Positions 1 to 6,411 of a stretch of 9,307 nucleotides of DNA are shown piece after piece (positions within the stretch are counted from its first letter, which is position 1; each line of letters begins with the position of its first letter). The notes below the pieces were generated by a model. It was not told the DNA's origin. It did no database searches and saw only the letters and a list, made by a program, of their open reading frames with translations. This DNA comes from Synergistaceae bacterium (lineage in GTDB: Bacteria; Synergistota; Synergistia; Synergistales; Aminobacteriaceae). The stretch spans positions 1 through 9,307 of the forward strand of contig JAFVEW010000169.1 of NCBI GenBank assembly GCA_017475805.1. The letters run 5' to 3'. A program made the translations under genes and the position numbers.

Positions 1-165
1 CCGTTAATCTGGGACGTAATGTTCGGGCCTATGGCTGTAACTATAATGGGAGGCTTGACGGTCAGCACGATTTTGACGCTGATTATAATACCGGTCTTGA
101 CGGCAATTTTTTATAACGTTCCTTGCCCTGAAGATTCAGATGATAATGATGAAGACGAGGAATGA
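1..165 (+). CDS. RND-family efflux transporter permease, C-terminal end (partial)
   Basis: The last 54 residues of a gene that begins upstream of the window. The visible residues PLIWDVMFGPMAVTIMGG, followed by LTVSTILTLIIIPVLTAIFY, match the last transmembrane helix region of AcrB/MexB/CusA-type RND pumps, where a conserved G-G-L-(T)-x-S-T-x-L-T-L-x-x-x-P-V pattern is known. These proteins are proton-driven inner-membrane permeases that work with a periplasmic adaptor and an outer-membrane channel, so the fragment argues for a diderm cell. The reading frame ends in a short acidic tail (EDSDDNDEDEE) and a TGA stop. Substrate and subfamily cannot be told from the fragment. The 317-base gap after it suggests it is not cotranscribed with efp. 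Confidence 0.85.
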   Translation, partial: PLIWDVMFGPMAVTIMGGLTVSTILTLIIIPVLTAIFYNVPCPEDSDDNDEDEE

Positions 166-430
166 GAAATTAAAATTTTCTTAAACTTAAATCTATAACT
201 CCCTAACTCCTCAATTTTTGAATCGGATCAGCTATAAGCTAAGACGACGAGCGAACGGATTAAAAGATTTTGTAGTAATAAAATTCAATTTTTCTCTTGG
301 AAGTTGAAGGCATAAGTCACCATGCAATTACCGCATGACGCAGTTAGTTAATTCTATCACTTTTTGAATGTTATAGCCATAAGAAAAGTTTTTGCTTCGT
401 TCTCAGACTCTAAAAATTTTTCGCGTGTTA

Positions 431-436
431 TATAAT
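431..436 (+). promoter_or_regulatory. probable -10 element of the efp operon promoter
   Basis: A perfect TATAAT hexamer lies 46 bases before the efp start, giving a predicted transcription start near 443 and a leader of about 40 bases. No good -35 hexamer sits 16-18 bases upstream (408-413 is CTCTAA). The assignment therefore rests on the -10, the AT-rich flanks and its position at the head of a long gene cluster. An alternative is chance occurrence in AT-rich sequence. Confidence 0.4.
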
Positions 437-465
437 AATTTTTTGAAATTAACAGAGAAATTTTT

Positions 466-473
466 TAGGAGGT
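466..473 (+). promoter_or_regulatory. strong ribosome binding site of efp
   Basis: TAGGAGGT contains the full AGGAGG core, ending 10 bases before the ATG at 483. It is among the best Shine-Dalgarno matches in the window, fits the high expression expected for EF-P, and fixes the efp start. Confidence 0.85.
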
Positions 474-482
474 AATTTTTTT

Positions 483-1055
483 ATGGCACAAGTAGCCGAT
501 ACCACGAGCTTCTATGTAGGCTTAAAATTTCGTTGGCAGGACGGAATTTGGGAAATTGTCGAATATGACCACCACAAAATGGGCAGAGGCGGCGCAGTCG
601 TCCGCACAAAACTCCGCAACGTCGAAACAGGCTCAATCGTAGAAAATTCTTTCAAGCCCGGTGAAAAATTCGAGCGAATTATTTACGAAGACAAACCAGC
701 GCAATATTCATACAGAGACGGCGAAGATTATGTCTTCATGGACTTAGCAACTTATGAAGAGATGAGACTCTCACCGCAAGTTCTCGGGGAAGCTGCTAAA
801 TATTTAGTTGACGATATTGAAATTCAACTTGAATATTTCGAGGGCAAAGTCATGGGCATTGAACTTCCAAAGAGCGTTACTATGAAAGTTGTTGACACAC
901 CTCCAGCTTTCAAAGGCGACACTGTAACAGGCGGCGGCAAACCCGCAACACTCGAGACAGGTCTTGTCGTAACTGTTCCTGTTTTCATTGAGCCAGGTGA
1001 AGAAATCGTCGTTGACACCCGCACAGGTGCTTATCTCGAAAGAGCAAAGAAATAA
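483..1055 (+). CDS. efp: translation elongation factor P, arginine-tip variant
   Basis: EF-P binds ribosomes stalled on polyproline stretches and promotes peptide bond formation. The 190-residue length is normal. Three beta domains are evident: the N-terminal KOW-like domain (about 1-68), the OB domain (about 70-130) and the C-terminal OB domain with the family signature VDTRTGAYLER at the end. The tip loop reads HKMGRGGAVVRTKL, which puts Arg35 where E. coli EF-P has the beta-lysylated Lys34. Arginine at this place is known from EF-Ps rhamnosylated by EarP, but no earP gene is adjacent here, so the modification state is unknown. Codon use is rich in C-ending codons, as in the hpt fragment and unlike some neighbours, consistent with high expression. 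It heads the operon, with its own promoter region and a strong ribosome binding site. Confidence 0.96.
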   Translation: MAQVADTTSFYVGLKFRWQDGIWEIVEYDHHKMGRGGAVVRTKLRNVETGSIVENSFKPGEKFERIIYEDKPAQYSYRDGEDYVFMDLATYEEMRLSPQVLGEAAKYLVDDIEIQLEYFEGKVMGIELPKSVTMKVVDTPPAFKGDTVTGGGKPATLETGLVVTVPVFIEPGEEIVVDTRTGAYLERAKK

Positions 1056-1125
1056 ATTCATAATTAAAAATTCATAATGCATAATTAAAAAAAATTTATG
1101 AATTGTGCATTATGAATTATGAATT
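1055..1125. repeat. AT-rich imperfect palindrome (MITE/REP-like) between efp and asp23
   Basis: The inner arms 1070-1086 and 1101-1117 are reverse complements over 17 positions with one mismatch (T1082 opposite G1105, which would be a G-U pair in RNA), around a 14-base A-rich loop. Outer arms AATTCATA (1055-1062) and TATGAATT (1118-1125) also pair, with a bulge on the left side. The whole intergenic gap is built of ATTCATAAT/ATTATGAAT units. This looks like a small dispersed palindromic element rather than a terminator, because it is not GC-rich and lacks a following T-run. Copy number in the genome cannot be judged here. Confidence 0.6.
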
Positions 1126-1135
1126 GAATAAAAAA

Positions 1136-1570
1136 ATGCCTGATTCAGACGAAAAAATAAAAATTCAGCCGGGTGCGGGCGGAATGATTCACGTCTCCGA
1201 AGACGTTATTGTTGAGCTTGCTAAAAAAACTATTGAGGGAATAGCGAACATAAAAACGGCTGCTAAACTCGCATCGAAATTTGCTTTGAGCCGACGCAAC
1301 AGCGGTATTCGTGCCGATATAGATCATAATCAGGGCGTAATTTCGATTGATGTTTATATTCTCGTCCGCTACGGTCAAAGAATCCCTGATATTGCTTGGG
1401 ACGTTCAAGAAAAAATCAAAGATAATTTAGAACGCTACACAGGCTACGAGGTGAGAGCCGTTAATGTCAACGTTCAGGGAATTTACACGAACGGCGGCAG
1501 CGGAGACCTTCAAATTGATTTAGAGCCTGATGAAATTTTTTCACCTAATTACAACGAAGAGGCCGACTGA
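1136..1570 (+). CDS. Asp23/Gls24 family envelope stress response protein
   Basis: A 144-residue member of the Asp23 family (formerly DUF322). After a short charged leader, the core IHVSEDVIVELAKKTIEGI, a basic middle, and the segments ISIDVYILVRYGQRIPDIAW and VNVNVQGI reproduce the family pattern of a strand, helix, two strands, helix and strand. Family members are abundant cytoplasmic proteins; in Staphylococcus Asp23 is tethered to the membrane through AmaP and is linked to envelope stress. I chose ATG 1136 because the in-frame upstream TTG 1103 and ATG 1112 lie inside the palindromic element and would add repeat-encoded residues. No clear Shine-Dalgarno precedes any of these starts. The gene precedes nusB, as in many Firmicutes, and its TGA overlaps the next ATG by one base, which suggests translational coupling. 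Confidence 0.88.
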   Translation: MPDSDEKIKIQPGAGGMIHVSEDVIVELAKKTIEGIANIKTAAKLASKFALSRRNSGIRADIDHNQGVISIDVYILVRYGQRIPDIAWDVQEKIKDNLERYTGYEVRAVNVNVQGIYTNGGSGDLQIDLEPDEIFSPNYNEEAD

Positions 1571-2025
1571 TGTATTTTTTATGGAAAAACACGCCGCGAG
1601 GATTTATAAAAATATCTTACGAAGGACTTTTTGACTTTGTTAATTATGTTTTAAGAACCGGCTTTAGGCTTTATAGCATAACTTTAGCTCCCGCAAGTCA
1701 GGAAGCTAAGGCCAGCCATGCTGATTTAACGGTCGTTATTTCAGATGAAGATATTTCGCCGGATATTAAAGAAAAAGTCGAAAAACATTTGAGTGAAGTC
1801 CTTGACCCGACGGGCATGAAGGCTGCAGTAGTTTGGGCGACACCTGAACGCGGTTTCATGCAAATAATTCAAAATCCCTATGTTTGGGCGGCGATTGCGT
1901 CATGTTCTGCTGTAATTATAACGGCAGGCTTCACGGGATTTTTTTGGACGGCGTTTTGGGGAGCGTCGGCGTGGTTTGCTATACGCGGGCTTTCGATGCT
2001 TGCGAAAAAAATCAGGAGTGCTTAA
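1570..2025 (+). CDS. membrane protein next to Asp23, possible Asp23 membrane partner
   Basis: I do not recognise a named family for this 151-residue protein. Residues 1-95 look soluble and alternate strands and helices (KISYEGLFDFVNYVL, ADLTVVISDEDISPDIKEKV, GMKAAVVWATPE), a pattern that resembles an Asp23-like fold. Residues about 104-141 form a long hydrophobic, Trp/Phe-rich stretch (VWAAIASCSAVIITAGF, then FFWTAFWGASAWFAI) that could be one long or two short membrane spans, followed by a basic KKIRSA tail. Its ATG overlaps the asp23 stop by one base, so the two are probably made in a fixed ratio. By analogy with AmaP, which anchors Asp23 in Staphylococcus, it may be the local anchor, but AmaP has its membrane spans at the N-terminus. 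The role is inference; that the gene is real is well supported. Confidence 0.75.
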   Translation: MYFLWKNTPRGFIKISYEGLFDFVNYVLRTGFRLYSITLAPASQEAKASHADLTVVISDEDISPDIKEKVEKHLSEVLDPTGMKAAVVWATPERGFMQIIQNPYVWAAIASCSAVIITAGFTGFFWTAFWGASAWFAIRGLSMLAKKIRSA

Positions 2026-2034
2026 AAAAAGAAA

Positions 2035-2601
2035 ATGCCTGAAAAAAAAATTAAAACTAAAAAAATAAAAATTAAACCTATAGGACACAAGTTCGAGGCT
2101 ATTCACAGGTCGCGTGAGCTTGCGGTTCAATTTTTGTATTCACTTGATATTTATCCGGCGCAGGAGTTTAATTCGTCGCTGGAATTATTTTTTAATCTTG
2201 ATGAAGTTGCAAAAAATGATGTTCCAGAAATCAAACAAAGAAGCCGTAATTTAATTTTGCAGGTTTGGGAACGGAAAAACGAAATCGACAGCATATTACT
2301 TCGCGTCGTTACCGGCTGGACCCCTGATAGAATGATGAGTGTTGACCGTACTATTTTGCGTTTAATGCTCTTAGAGGGATTTTTAGAAAAAACTTTGCCT
2401 GTTCGTTCAGCTATTACAGAAGCGGTGCGGCTTGCCGACGATTTTGGAACGCAAAATTCAGCAAGATTTATAAATGGAGTTATGTATAAAGTAAAAGAAT
2501 TTTTTGAACAAGAGAATCTTCGGGAATTAGCTTCTACTTTAGACTTAGACTTAAATAATAAAGATAAAAAAGAAAAAGACGCAACAGGGAGTGAAGAATA
2601 A
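2035..2601 (+). CDS. nusB: transcription antitermination factor NusB
   Basis: NusB is an all-helical RNA-binding protein that pairs with NusE (ribosomal protein S10) on boxA RNA to keep RNA polymerase processive through rRNA operons. Family hallmarks are visible in order: RSRELAVQFLYSLD near residue 26, the central W-x-x-x-R-M-x-x-x-D-R-T-I-L-R-L segment, and the C-terminal P-V-R-S-A-I-T-E-A-V-R-L-A-D-D-F block followed by SARFINGVMYKV. At 188 residues it is longer than the usual 130-150. The excess is a lysine-rich N-terminal leader of about 20 residues and a charged C-terminal tail (LNNKDKKEKDATGSEE). The start is not firmly fixed, since AGGAG at 2014-2018 is too far from ATG 2035. Its TAA overlaps the lepB ATG by one base. 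Confidence 0.93.
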   Translation: MPEKKIKTKKIKIKPIGHKFEAIHRSRELAVQFLYSLDIYPAQEFNSSLELFFNLDEVAKNDVPEIKQRSRNLILQVWERKNEIDSILLRVVTGWTPDRMMSVDRTILRLMLLEGFLEKTLPVRSAITEAVRLADDFGTQNSARFINGVMYKVKEFFEQENLRELASTLDLDLNNKDKKEKDATGSEE

Positions 2602-3146
2602 TGGCGGCTGAAGTTGCAAAGCCTTGGTGGCGCGAAACAATAGAGACAATAGTATGGGCTTTTATTTTAGCGATGATTATAAGAACTTTTATAGTTCAAG
2701 CGTTTTGGATACCGAGCGGATCAATGATACCAACGCTTGAAATTCAAGATAGAGTCTTAGTTGCAAAATTTTGGAATTTGTTTTTTGAGCCTTCACGCGG
2801 TTCGATTTATGTTTTTAAGTATCCCGTAGACCCTGACAGAGACTTTGTTAAGAGAATTATCGCTATACCCGGCGACGTTGTTGATATAAAAAACGGTGTT
2901 GTATATGTCAATGGACAGCCTACAGATGAGCCTTATGTAAAACATCATGACCGATATAATTTACGTCCGAGTAATGTCTTCCCTGAAGTTCCGTTTACAG
3001 TGCCTGAAAATAAATATTTCATGCTCGGTGATAACCGCTCAAATTCGCAAGACAGCAGATATTGGGGCTTTGCTTCTCTTGATGACATGCGAGGACCTGT
3101 ATTTTTCAGATATTGGCCGCTGAATCGAATCGGAATACCAAGATAA
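2601..3146 (+). CDS. lepB: signal peptidase I
   Basis: Signal peptidase I cleaves signal peptides from exported preproteins at the outer face of the inner membrane with a Ser-Lys dyad. The 181-residue protein has one N-terminal membrane anchor (about 14-35). Box B follows: WIPSGSMIPTL with catalytic Ser41. Next come the box D region DFVKRIIAIPGD with general base Lys84, and box E GDNRSNSQDSRYWG at 143-156. All essential residues are present. The compact single-anchor form resembles the Gram-positive SipS type more than the two-anchor E. coli enzyme. It starts inside the nusB stop codon, with a GGGAG-like site just upstream, and is followed 15 bases later by rbgA. Confidence 0.96.
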   Translation: MAAEVAKPWWRETIETIVWAFILAMIIRTFIVQAFWIPSGSMIPTLEIQDRVLVAKFWNLFFEPSRGSIYVFKYPVDPDRDFVKRIIAIPGDVVDIKNGVVYVNGQPTDEPYVKHHDRYNLRPSNVFPEVPFTVPENKYFMLGDNRSNSQDSRYWGFASLDDMRGPVFFRYWPLNRIGIPR

Positions 3147-3161
3147 TTTATATAAAATTTT

Positions 3162-4013
3162 ATGCCGCGAACAGTTTGGTATCCCGGCCATATGGCTAAG
3201 GGAACAAGAAAATTAAATGAAATCGTATCGAAACTTGATTTAATAGTTGAAGTTAGGGACGCCCGCGCTCCTGCTTCGACTTCTTCGCCTTTGATTAAAT
3301 ATTTGTCGAAAGTCAAGCCTGTTATTCATGTTTTATCGCGAAAAGATTTAGCTGACTCAGAAAAATTAAAGTTATGGCTTGATTCATTAAAACATACTTA
3401 CGCCGCTGATTTAAGGAAGCGTGAAGGTTTAGCAAACATAAAGAAAGCTATTTTGAAATTCAAGCCTTCTCATCGTGAAGTCAGACTTGCTGTCGTTGGT
3501 ATCCCGAACGTTGGAAAATCTTTGTTATTAAATTCGCTTATCGGCAAAGCAAACGCAGGAGTCGGCAACATTCCCGGAATTACTAAATCAGTAAACTGGT
3601 ATAAAAATGAAGGTATGCTGATTGTAGACTCGCCCGGAATTTTAGACCCTCACGCCGAAGCCGGAGCTCATTTGATTTTATCGTGGCTCGGTTGTGCAAA
3701 GGCTGAAGTTGTCGGAGGCTATGAAAACGCAGCACTTTCTTTGATAAAATTTTTGTGTGCTTCAGACATGCAAAATTTAATCCCGATTGAAGACATAAAC
3801 GAAATTCCCGCAACGATTCTTGAAAATATCGGACGCAAATACGGCTGTTTAATTTCAGGAGGCCGCGTGAATTTAGAATTAGCAGGACAAAAATTTATCG
3901 AGGCTTTCTCTTCAGGAAGATTAGGCGCGGTATGTCTTGAAATGCCGGGCGAACAAAAAGCTGTAGATTTTAATATAAATGCAAACGGCGATGGAGCAGC
4001 TGACATTGTTTAA
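3162..4013 (+). CDS. rbgA: ribosome biogenesis GTPase RbgA (YlqF)
   Basis: RbgA is a circularly permuted GTPase needed for late maturation of the 50S subunit. The family N-terminus WYPGHMAKG (residues 6-14) and the DLIVEVRDARAP segment are clear. The motifs run in permuted order: G4 near 59-62, G1 GIPNVGKS at 113-120, G2 Thr141 in IPGITK, and G3 DSPG at 156-159. The C-terminal 100 residues form the helical RNA-binding region. At 283 residues the length is normal. The G4 motif reads S-R-K-D (59-62) instead of N-K-x-D, which is unusual and could weaken guanine specificity. It overlaps the following rnhB start. The order lepB-ylqF-rnhB-ylqG-ylqH is that known from Bacillus-like genomes. No clear Shine-Dalgarno precedes ATG 3162; the gap to lepB is 15 AT-rich bases. 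Confidence 0.95.
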   Translation: MPRTVWYPGHMAKGTRKLNEIVSKLDLIVEVRDARAPASTSSPLIKYLSKVKPVIHVLSRKDLADSEKLKLWLDSLKHTYAADLRKREGLANIKKAILKFKPSHREVRLAVVGIPNVGKSLLLNSLIGKANAGVGNIPGITKSVNWYKNEGMLIVDSPGILDPHAEAGAHLILSWLGCAKAEVVGGYENAALSLIKFLCASDMQNLIPIEDINEIPATILENIGRKYGCLISGGRVNLELAGQKFIEAFSSGRLGAVCLEMPGEQKAVDFNINANGDGAADIV

Positions 4014-4677
4014 TGATTTAATCCTGCCTTCTAAATGCAACGCCGACGAAGCTCGCGCTAATTTACAAAAATTAAAATCGTTAGGCTGTATAATCGGCAC
4101 TGATGAGGCCGGACGCGGTTGTCTTGCAGGGCCTGTTGTAGCTGCCGCCGTGATTTTAACTCAAGAGCAGGAAGAAAAATTATTAGCAATGAAGCTGAGA
4201 GATTCAAAATTAATTTCACCAAAATCACGCGAAAAACTTTTTGAGAAAATCCAAGAATTAGGAGTCTTATGGCGCGTGAGTCATGGCTCGCCTGCTTTGA
4301 TTGACGAAAAAAATATTTTGCGTGCCTCACTGCTCACAATGTCGGACTGTGTGAAAAAAATTGCAAAAAAATTAAATCAAGTTTCAGATGAGTCCGTCTG
4401 CGTCATTGTCGACGGAAATCAAAGAATACCTGAGATAAATTTTAAGCAATGGATTTTAATTCGCGCCGATAAATTAATTCCTGTTGTTTCAGCTGCATCG
4501 ATAATTGCTAAAGTTTTGCGCGACAGATTAATGAGAATTTACAGCGAAAAATACCCGGCTTATGACTTTGCTAAAAATAAAGGCTATCCGACAAAATTTC
4601 ATATTGATACTGTTAAAAATTTAGGAATTACCGATATTCATAGAAAGAGTTTTTGTAAAAAATTTTTAGAGAATTAG
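3979..4677 (+). CDS. rnhB: ribonuclease HII
   Basis: RNase HII cuts the RNA strand of RNA-DNA hybrids and starts removal of ribonucleotides misincorporated in DNA. The 232-residue protein shows the signature IIGTDEAGRGCLAGPVVAAA with metal ligands Asp42 and Glu43, then LRDSKLISPKSR, the IVDGN motif with Asp145, and RADKLIPVVSAASIIAKVLRD with Asp164 as the likely fourth acidic ligand. The C-terminus has NKGYPTKFH and HRKSF, also typical. All four catalytic acids are present. The start is uncertain: ATG 3979 and in-frame ATG 3991 both lie inside the end of rbgA, giving an overlap of 23-35 bases, and neither has a good Shine-Dalgarno. Translational coupling to rbgA is likely. Confidence 0.95.
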   Translation: MQTAMEQLTLFNDLILPSKCNADEARANLQKLKSLGCIIGTDEAGRGCLAGPVVAAAVILTQEQEEKLLAMKLRDSKLISPKSREKLFEKIQELGVLWRVSHGSPALIDEKNILRASLLTMSDCVKKIAKKLNQVSDESVCVIVDGNQRIPEINFKQWILIRADKLIPVVSAASIIAKVLRDRLMRIYSEKYPAYDFAKNKGYPTKFHIDTVKNLGITDIHRKSFCKKFLEN

Positions 4678-4706
4678 AAAAAAATTAGAGAAAGAAAAAA
4701 TAAAAA

Positions 4707-5816
4707 ATGCCGTCATTAAACGTAAACGTAGATCAAAATTATAATCAGATGCAGCAAAACATCAGCACTAACGCCCGTCAAGGTCAGATTAGTACGCAGC
4801 CGCAAATTCAGCAGCCTTCTCAAATTGCCGCGAAACTCGCCGGAATTAGAACGGGTATGCTCGTTGAAGGCAGCGTTTTATCTCAAAACGAGGACGGAAC
4901 TTATTTAGTTCGTGTTGATGTAAACGGTGTACCGCAGGAATTAAAAGCCCGCGCTACGATCTCGTTAATCGTCGGTGAACATTTCCGCGCCGTTTGGGAT
5001 GCTTCAGGCCCTGACGGTGTTCCTGTTTTAAGACTATCGCAAGGCGAACTATCTTTCCTTTCTCAAATTCCTGCACGCGACCGCGAACTTGCGACGGCAT
5101 TATTAGCTCGCGGCTTGCCGCTTTCAAGTGAAGTTCTTGGCGCAATCCGCGATGCTTGGCGAAAATCAGGCTCCCAGCCCGGCCAGCTTTCTTCTTTTAT
5201 TGAACTTTGGGCGCGAAACGTTCCGATGACGCTTGAAAATGCTACGCTTCTTTCTCAATATGCCGCAATGAACGGCGCAGACGCTACGGACATGTGGGAG
5301 AAAATCCGCAAAGAATTAAAAGAAAAAACTTCAAAAGGCTCTGACCCTGTTAAGGCTCTAAAAGACATGAAAGAAGGCAGCGACGATATAGCAAAATTTT
5401 TGCAGGCTCAATCAATTTTAATGAAAAGTCCACGCAACGAAGTGAATCCTGCTTTGCTTGCGGCTCCGTTTTGGCCTGTCTTAAATGAAGCCTCGCAGAA
5501 CATGACCGCTAAAATTTTTGTCGGACGTTCAGCCGAAGATGACGGGCAAAAATATTGGCAAGTTGGATTCGGGATAACAGGCTCAGTTTTAGGTGAGGTT
5601 GGAGGCTTAGTCGAGAGCGACGGAAAAAGCTGCAACTTAACTCTCAATGCCGAGAAACCCGAAACTTGCAAATTAATTGAACGGCGCAGACGCGATTTAA
5701 GAAAAGAACTTCAGGATTTAGAGCTTCCCGTAGTGTTCATAGGAATTTCACAGCGCGCTGTAGAACATGAAAGAGATTTATTAATAGCTGGTCGCGGTCT
5801 CGATATAACGGTATAA
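4707..5816 (+). CDS. YlqG-like protein related to flagellar hook-length control protein FliK
   Basis: A 369-residue protein. The N-terminus (about 5-40) is rich in Gln and Asn and probably disordered. Residues about 50-112 form a beta-rich module (GMLVEGSVLSQNEDGTYLV through VPVLRLSQG) like that found ahead of FliK C-terminal domains. A helical middle follows. Residues about 262-352 resemble the FliK C-terminal domain, with a conserved-looking G-S-V-L-G-E-V-G-G-L-V core and the helix LIERRRRDLRKELQDLELPV. In Bacillus-type genomes ylqG lies between rnhB and the FlhB-like ylqH, and the same pairing is seen here with one gene inserted. FliK and FlhB C-terminal domains interact in flagellar export switching, so the two products may act together, but no function is established. 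The family call rests on context plus pattern, not on a search. Confidence 0.7.
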   Translation: MPSLNVNVDQNYNQMQQNISTNARQGQISTQPQIQQPSQIAAKLAGIRTGMLVEGSVLSQNEDGTYLVRVDVNGVPQELKARATISLIVGEHFRAVWDASGPDGVPVLRLSQGELSFLSQIPARDRELATALLARGLPLSSEVLGAIRDAWRKSGSQPGQLSSFIELWARNVPMTLENATLLSQYAAMNGADATDMWEKIRKELKEKTSKGSDPVKALKDMKEGSDDIAKFLQAQSILMKSPRNEVNPALLAAPFWPVLNEASQNMTAKIFVGRSAEDDGQKYWQVGFGITGSVLGEVGGLVESDGKSCNLTLNAEKPETCKLIERRRRDLRKELQDLELPVVFIGISQRAVEHERDLLIAGRGLDITV

Positions 5817-5821
5817 ATTCT

Positions 5822-5827
5822 AAGGAG
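5822..5827 (+). promoter_or_regulatory. strong ribosome binding site of tag
   Basis: AAGGAG ends 10 bases before ATG 5838. Most operon-internal genes here lack such a site, so tag appears to be translated independently rather than by coupling. That fits its being an addition to the operon. Confidence 0.75.
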
Positions 5828-5837
5828 AAAGTTTTTA

Positions 5838-6404
5838 ATGAGCAAAGAAGAATTAGTAGAATGCCGCGCATGGACTCGTGGCGATTTAATTCTTAAAGAA
5901 TATCACGATAAAGAATGGTGTAAGATAAATCATGACGATAATTTTATATTTCAAATGCTTTGTTTAGAAAGTGCGAGCATCGGCCTCTCTTGGAAAATTA
6001 TCATGCACAGACGGGAGGCTTATAAAAAATCTTTTCATGATTTCAATATTGACCTTTGCGCTGGCATGACTGACAATGAATTAACTAAATTAACAGAAAA
6101 TCCTGATTTAATTCGCAATAAGAAAAAAATTTTTAGCGTTAGAAGTAATGCTCTTGCAGTTAAAAAAATTCAAAAAGAATTTGGAAGTTTTGACGCTTAT
6201 TTATGGAATTTTACAGACGGAAAGCAGATAATAGGCAACTGGAAATCTTTAGACGAAATTCCGGCTGAGTCGGATTTATCAAGAGAAGCTTGTAAAGATA
6301 TGAAGAAACGCGGAATAATTTTTATCGGACCTGTTATTGTTTATTCATTTTTACAGTCGATCGGAATTATTAATGACCATTTAGAAAGTTGCGAGTGTAA
6401 ATAA
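5838..6404 (+). CDS. tag: DNA-3-methyladenine glycosylase I
   Basis: Tag removes 3-methyladenine from alkylated DNA as the first step of base excision repair. The 188-residue length is typical. The protein shows ECRAW near the start, YHDKEW at 22-27, HDDNFIFQMLCLESASIGLSW at 32-52, REAYKKSF, LIRNKKKI, EFGSFDAYLW, KKRGIIFIGPV and a terminal NDHLESC. Cys9, His23, His181 and Cys185 align with the zinc ligands of E. coli Tag, including the four-residue spacing of the last pair. Glu44 and Trp52 align with its active-site Glu38 and Trp46. The gene sits between the ylqG-like and ylqH-like genes, which are normally adjacent, and has its own strong ribosome binding site. A DNA repair role unrelated to its neighbours is likely. 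Confidence 0.94.
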   Translation: MSKEELVECRAWTRGDLILKEYHDKEWCKINHDDNFIFQMLCLESASIGLSWKIIMHRREAYKKSFHDFNIDLCAGMTDNELTKLTENPDLIRNKKKIFSVRSNALAVKKIQKEFGSFDAYLWNFTDGKQIIGNWKSLDEIPAESDLSREACKDMKKRGIIFIGPVIVYSFLQSIGIINDHLESCECK

Positions 6405-6411
6405 AAAAATC

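Larger units (their letters stand above)
166..482. other. noncoding gap between RND gene and efp
   Basis: This 317-base stretch has no convincing open frame on either strand, no tRNA-like fold and no GC-rich hairpin followed by T residues that would make a clear terminator for the RND gene. The only small inverted repeat noticed is CATGC/GCATG at 321-325 and 333-337, which is too short to interpret. The last 60 bases carry a probable -10 element and the efp ribosome binding site, listed separately. The rest is AT-rich sequence to which I assign nothing. Confidence 0.6.

Noticed and set aside
321..337. CATGC/GCATG inverted repeat as a terminator or operator
   Set aside because: Only five base pairs, no T-run, and no clear promoter nearby.
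322..351. Short leader peptide MQLPHDAVS upstream of efp
   Set aside because: Nine codons, no ribosome binding site, and it lies upstream of the probable transcription start.
804..1082. Antisense open frames, here and opposite most genes (for example 2945-3316, 3719-4006, 8440-8733)
   Set aside because: They lie opposite well-recognised or clearly better-supported genes, show no family motifs, and reflect the low frequency of stops opposite AT-rich coding sequence.
1103..1135. Longer asp23 protein starting at TTG 1103 or ATG 1112
   Set aside because: The extra residues are encoded by the palindromic element and have no ribosome binding site; the family core fits a start at 1136.
4013..4015. 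ATG overlapping the rbgA stop as the rnhB start
   Set aside because: It is out of frame with the RNase HII reading frame.
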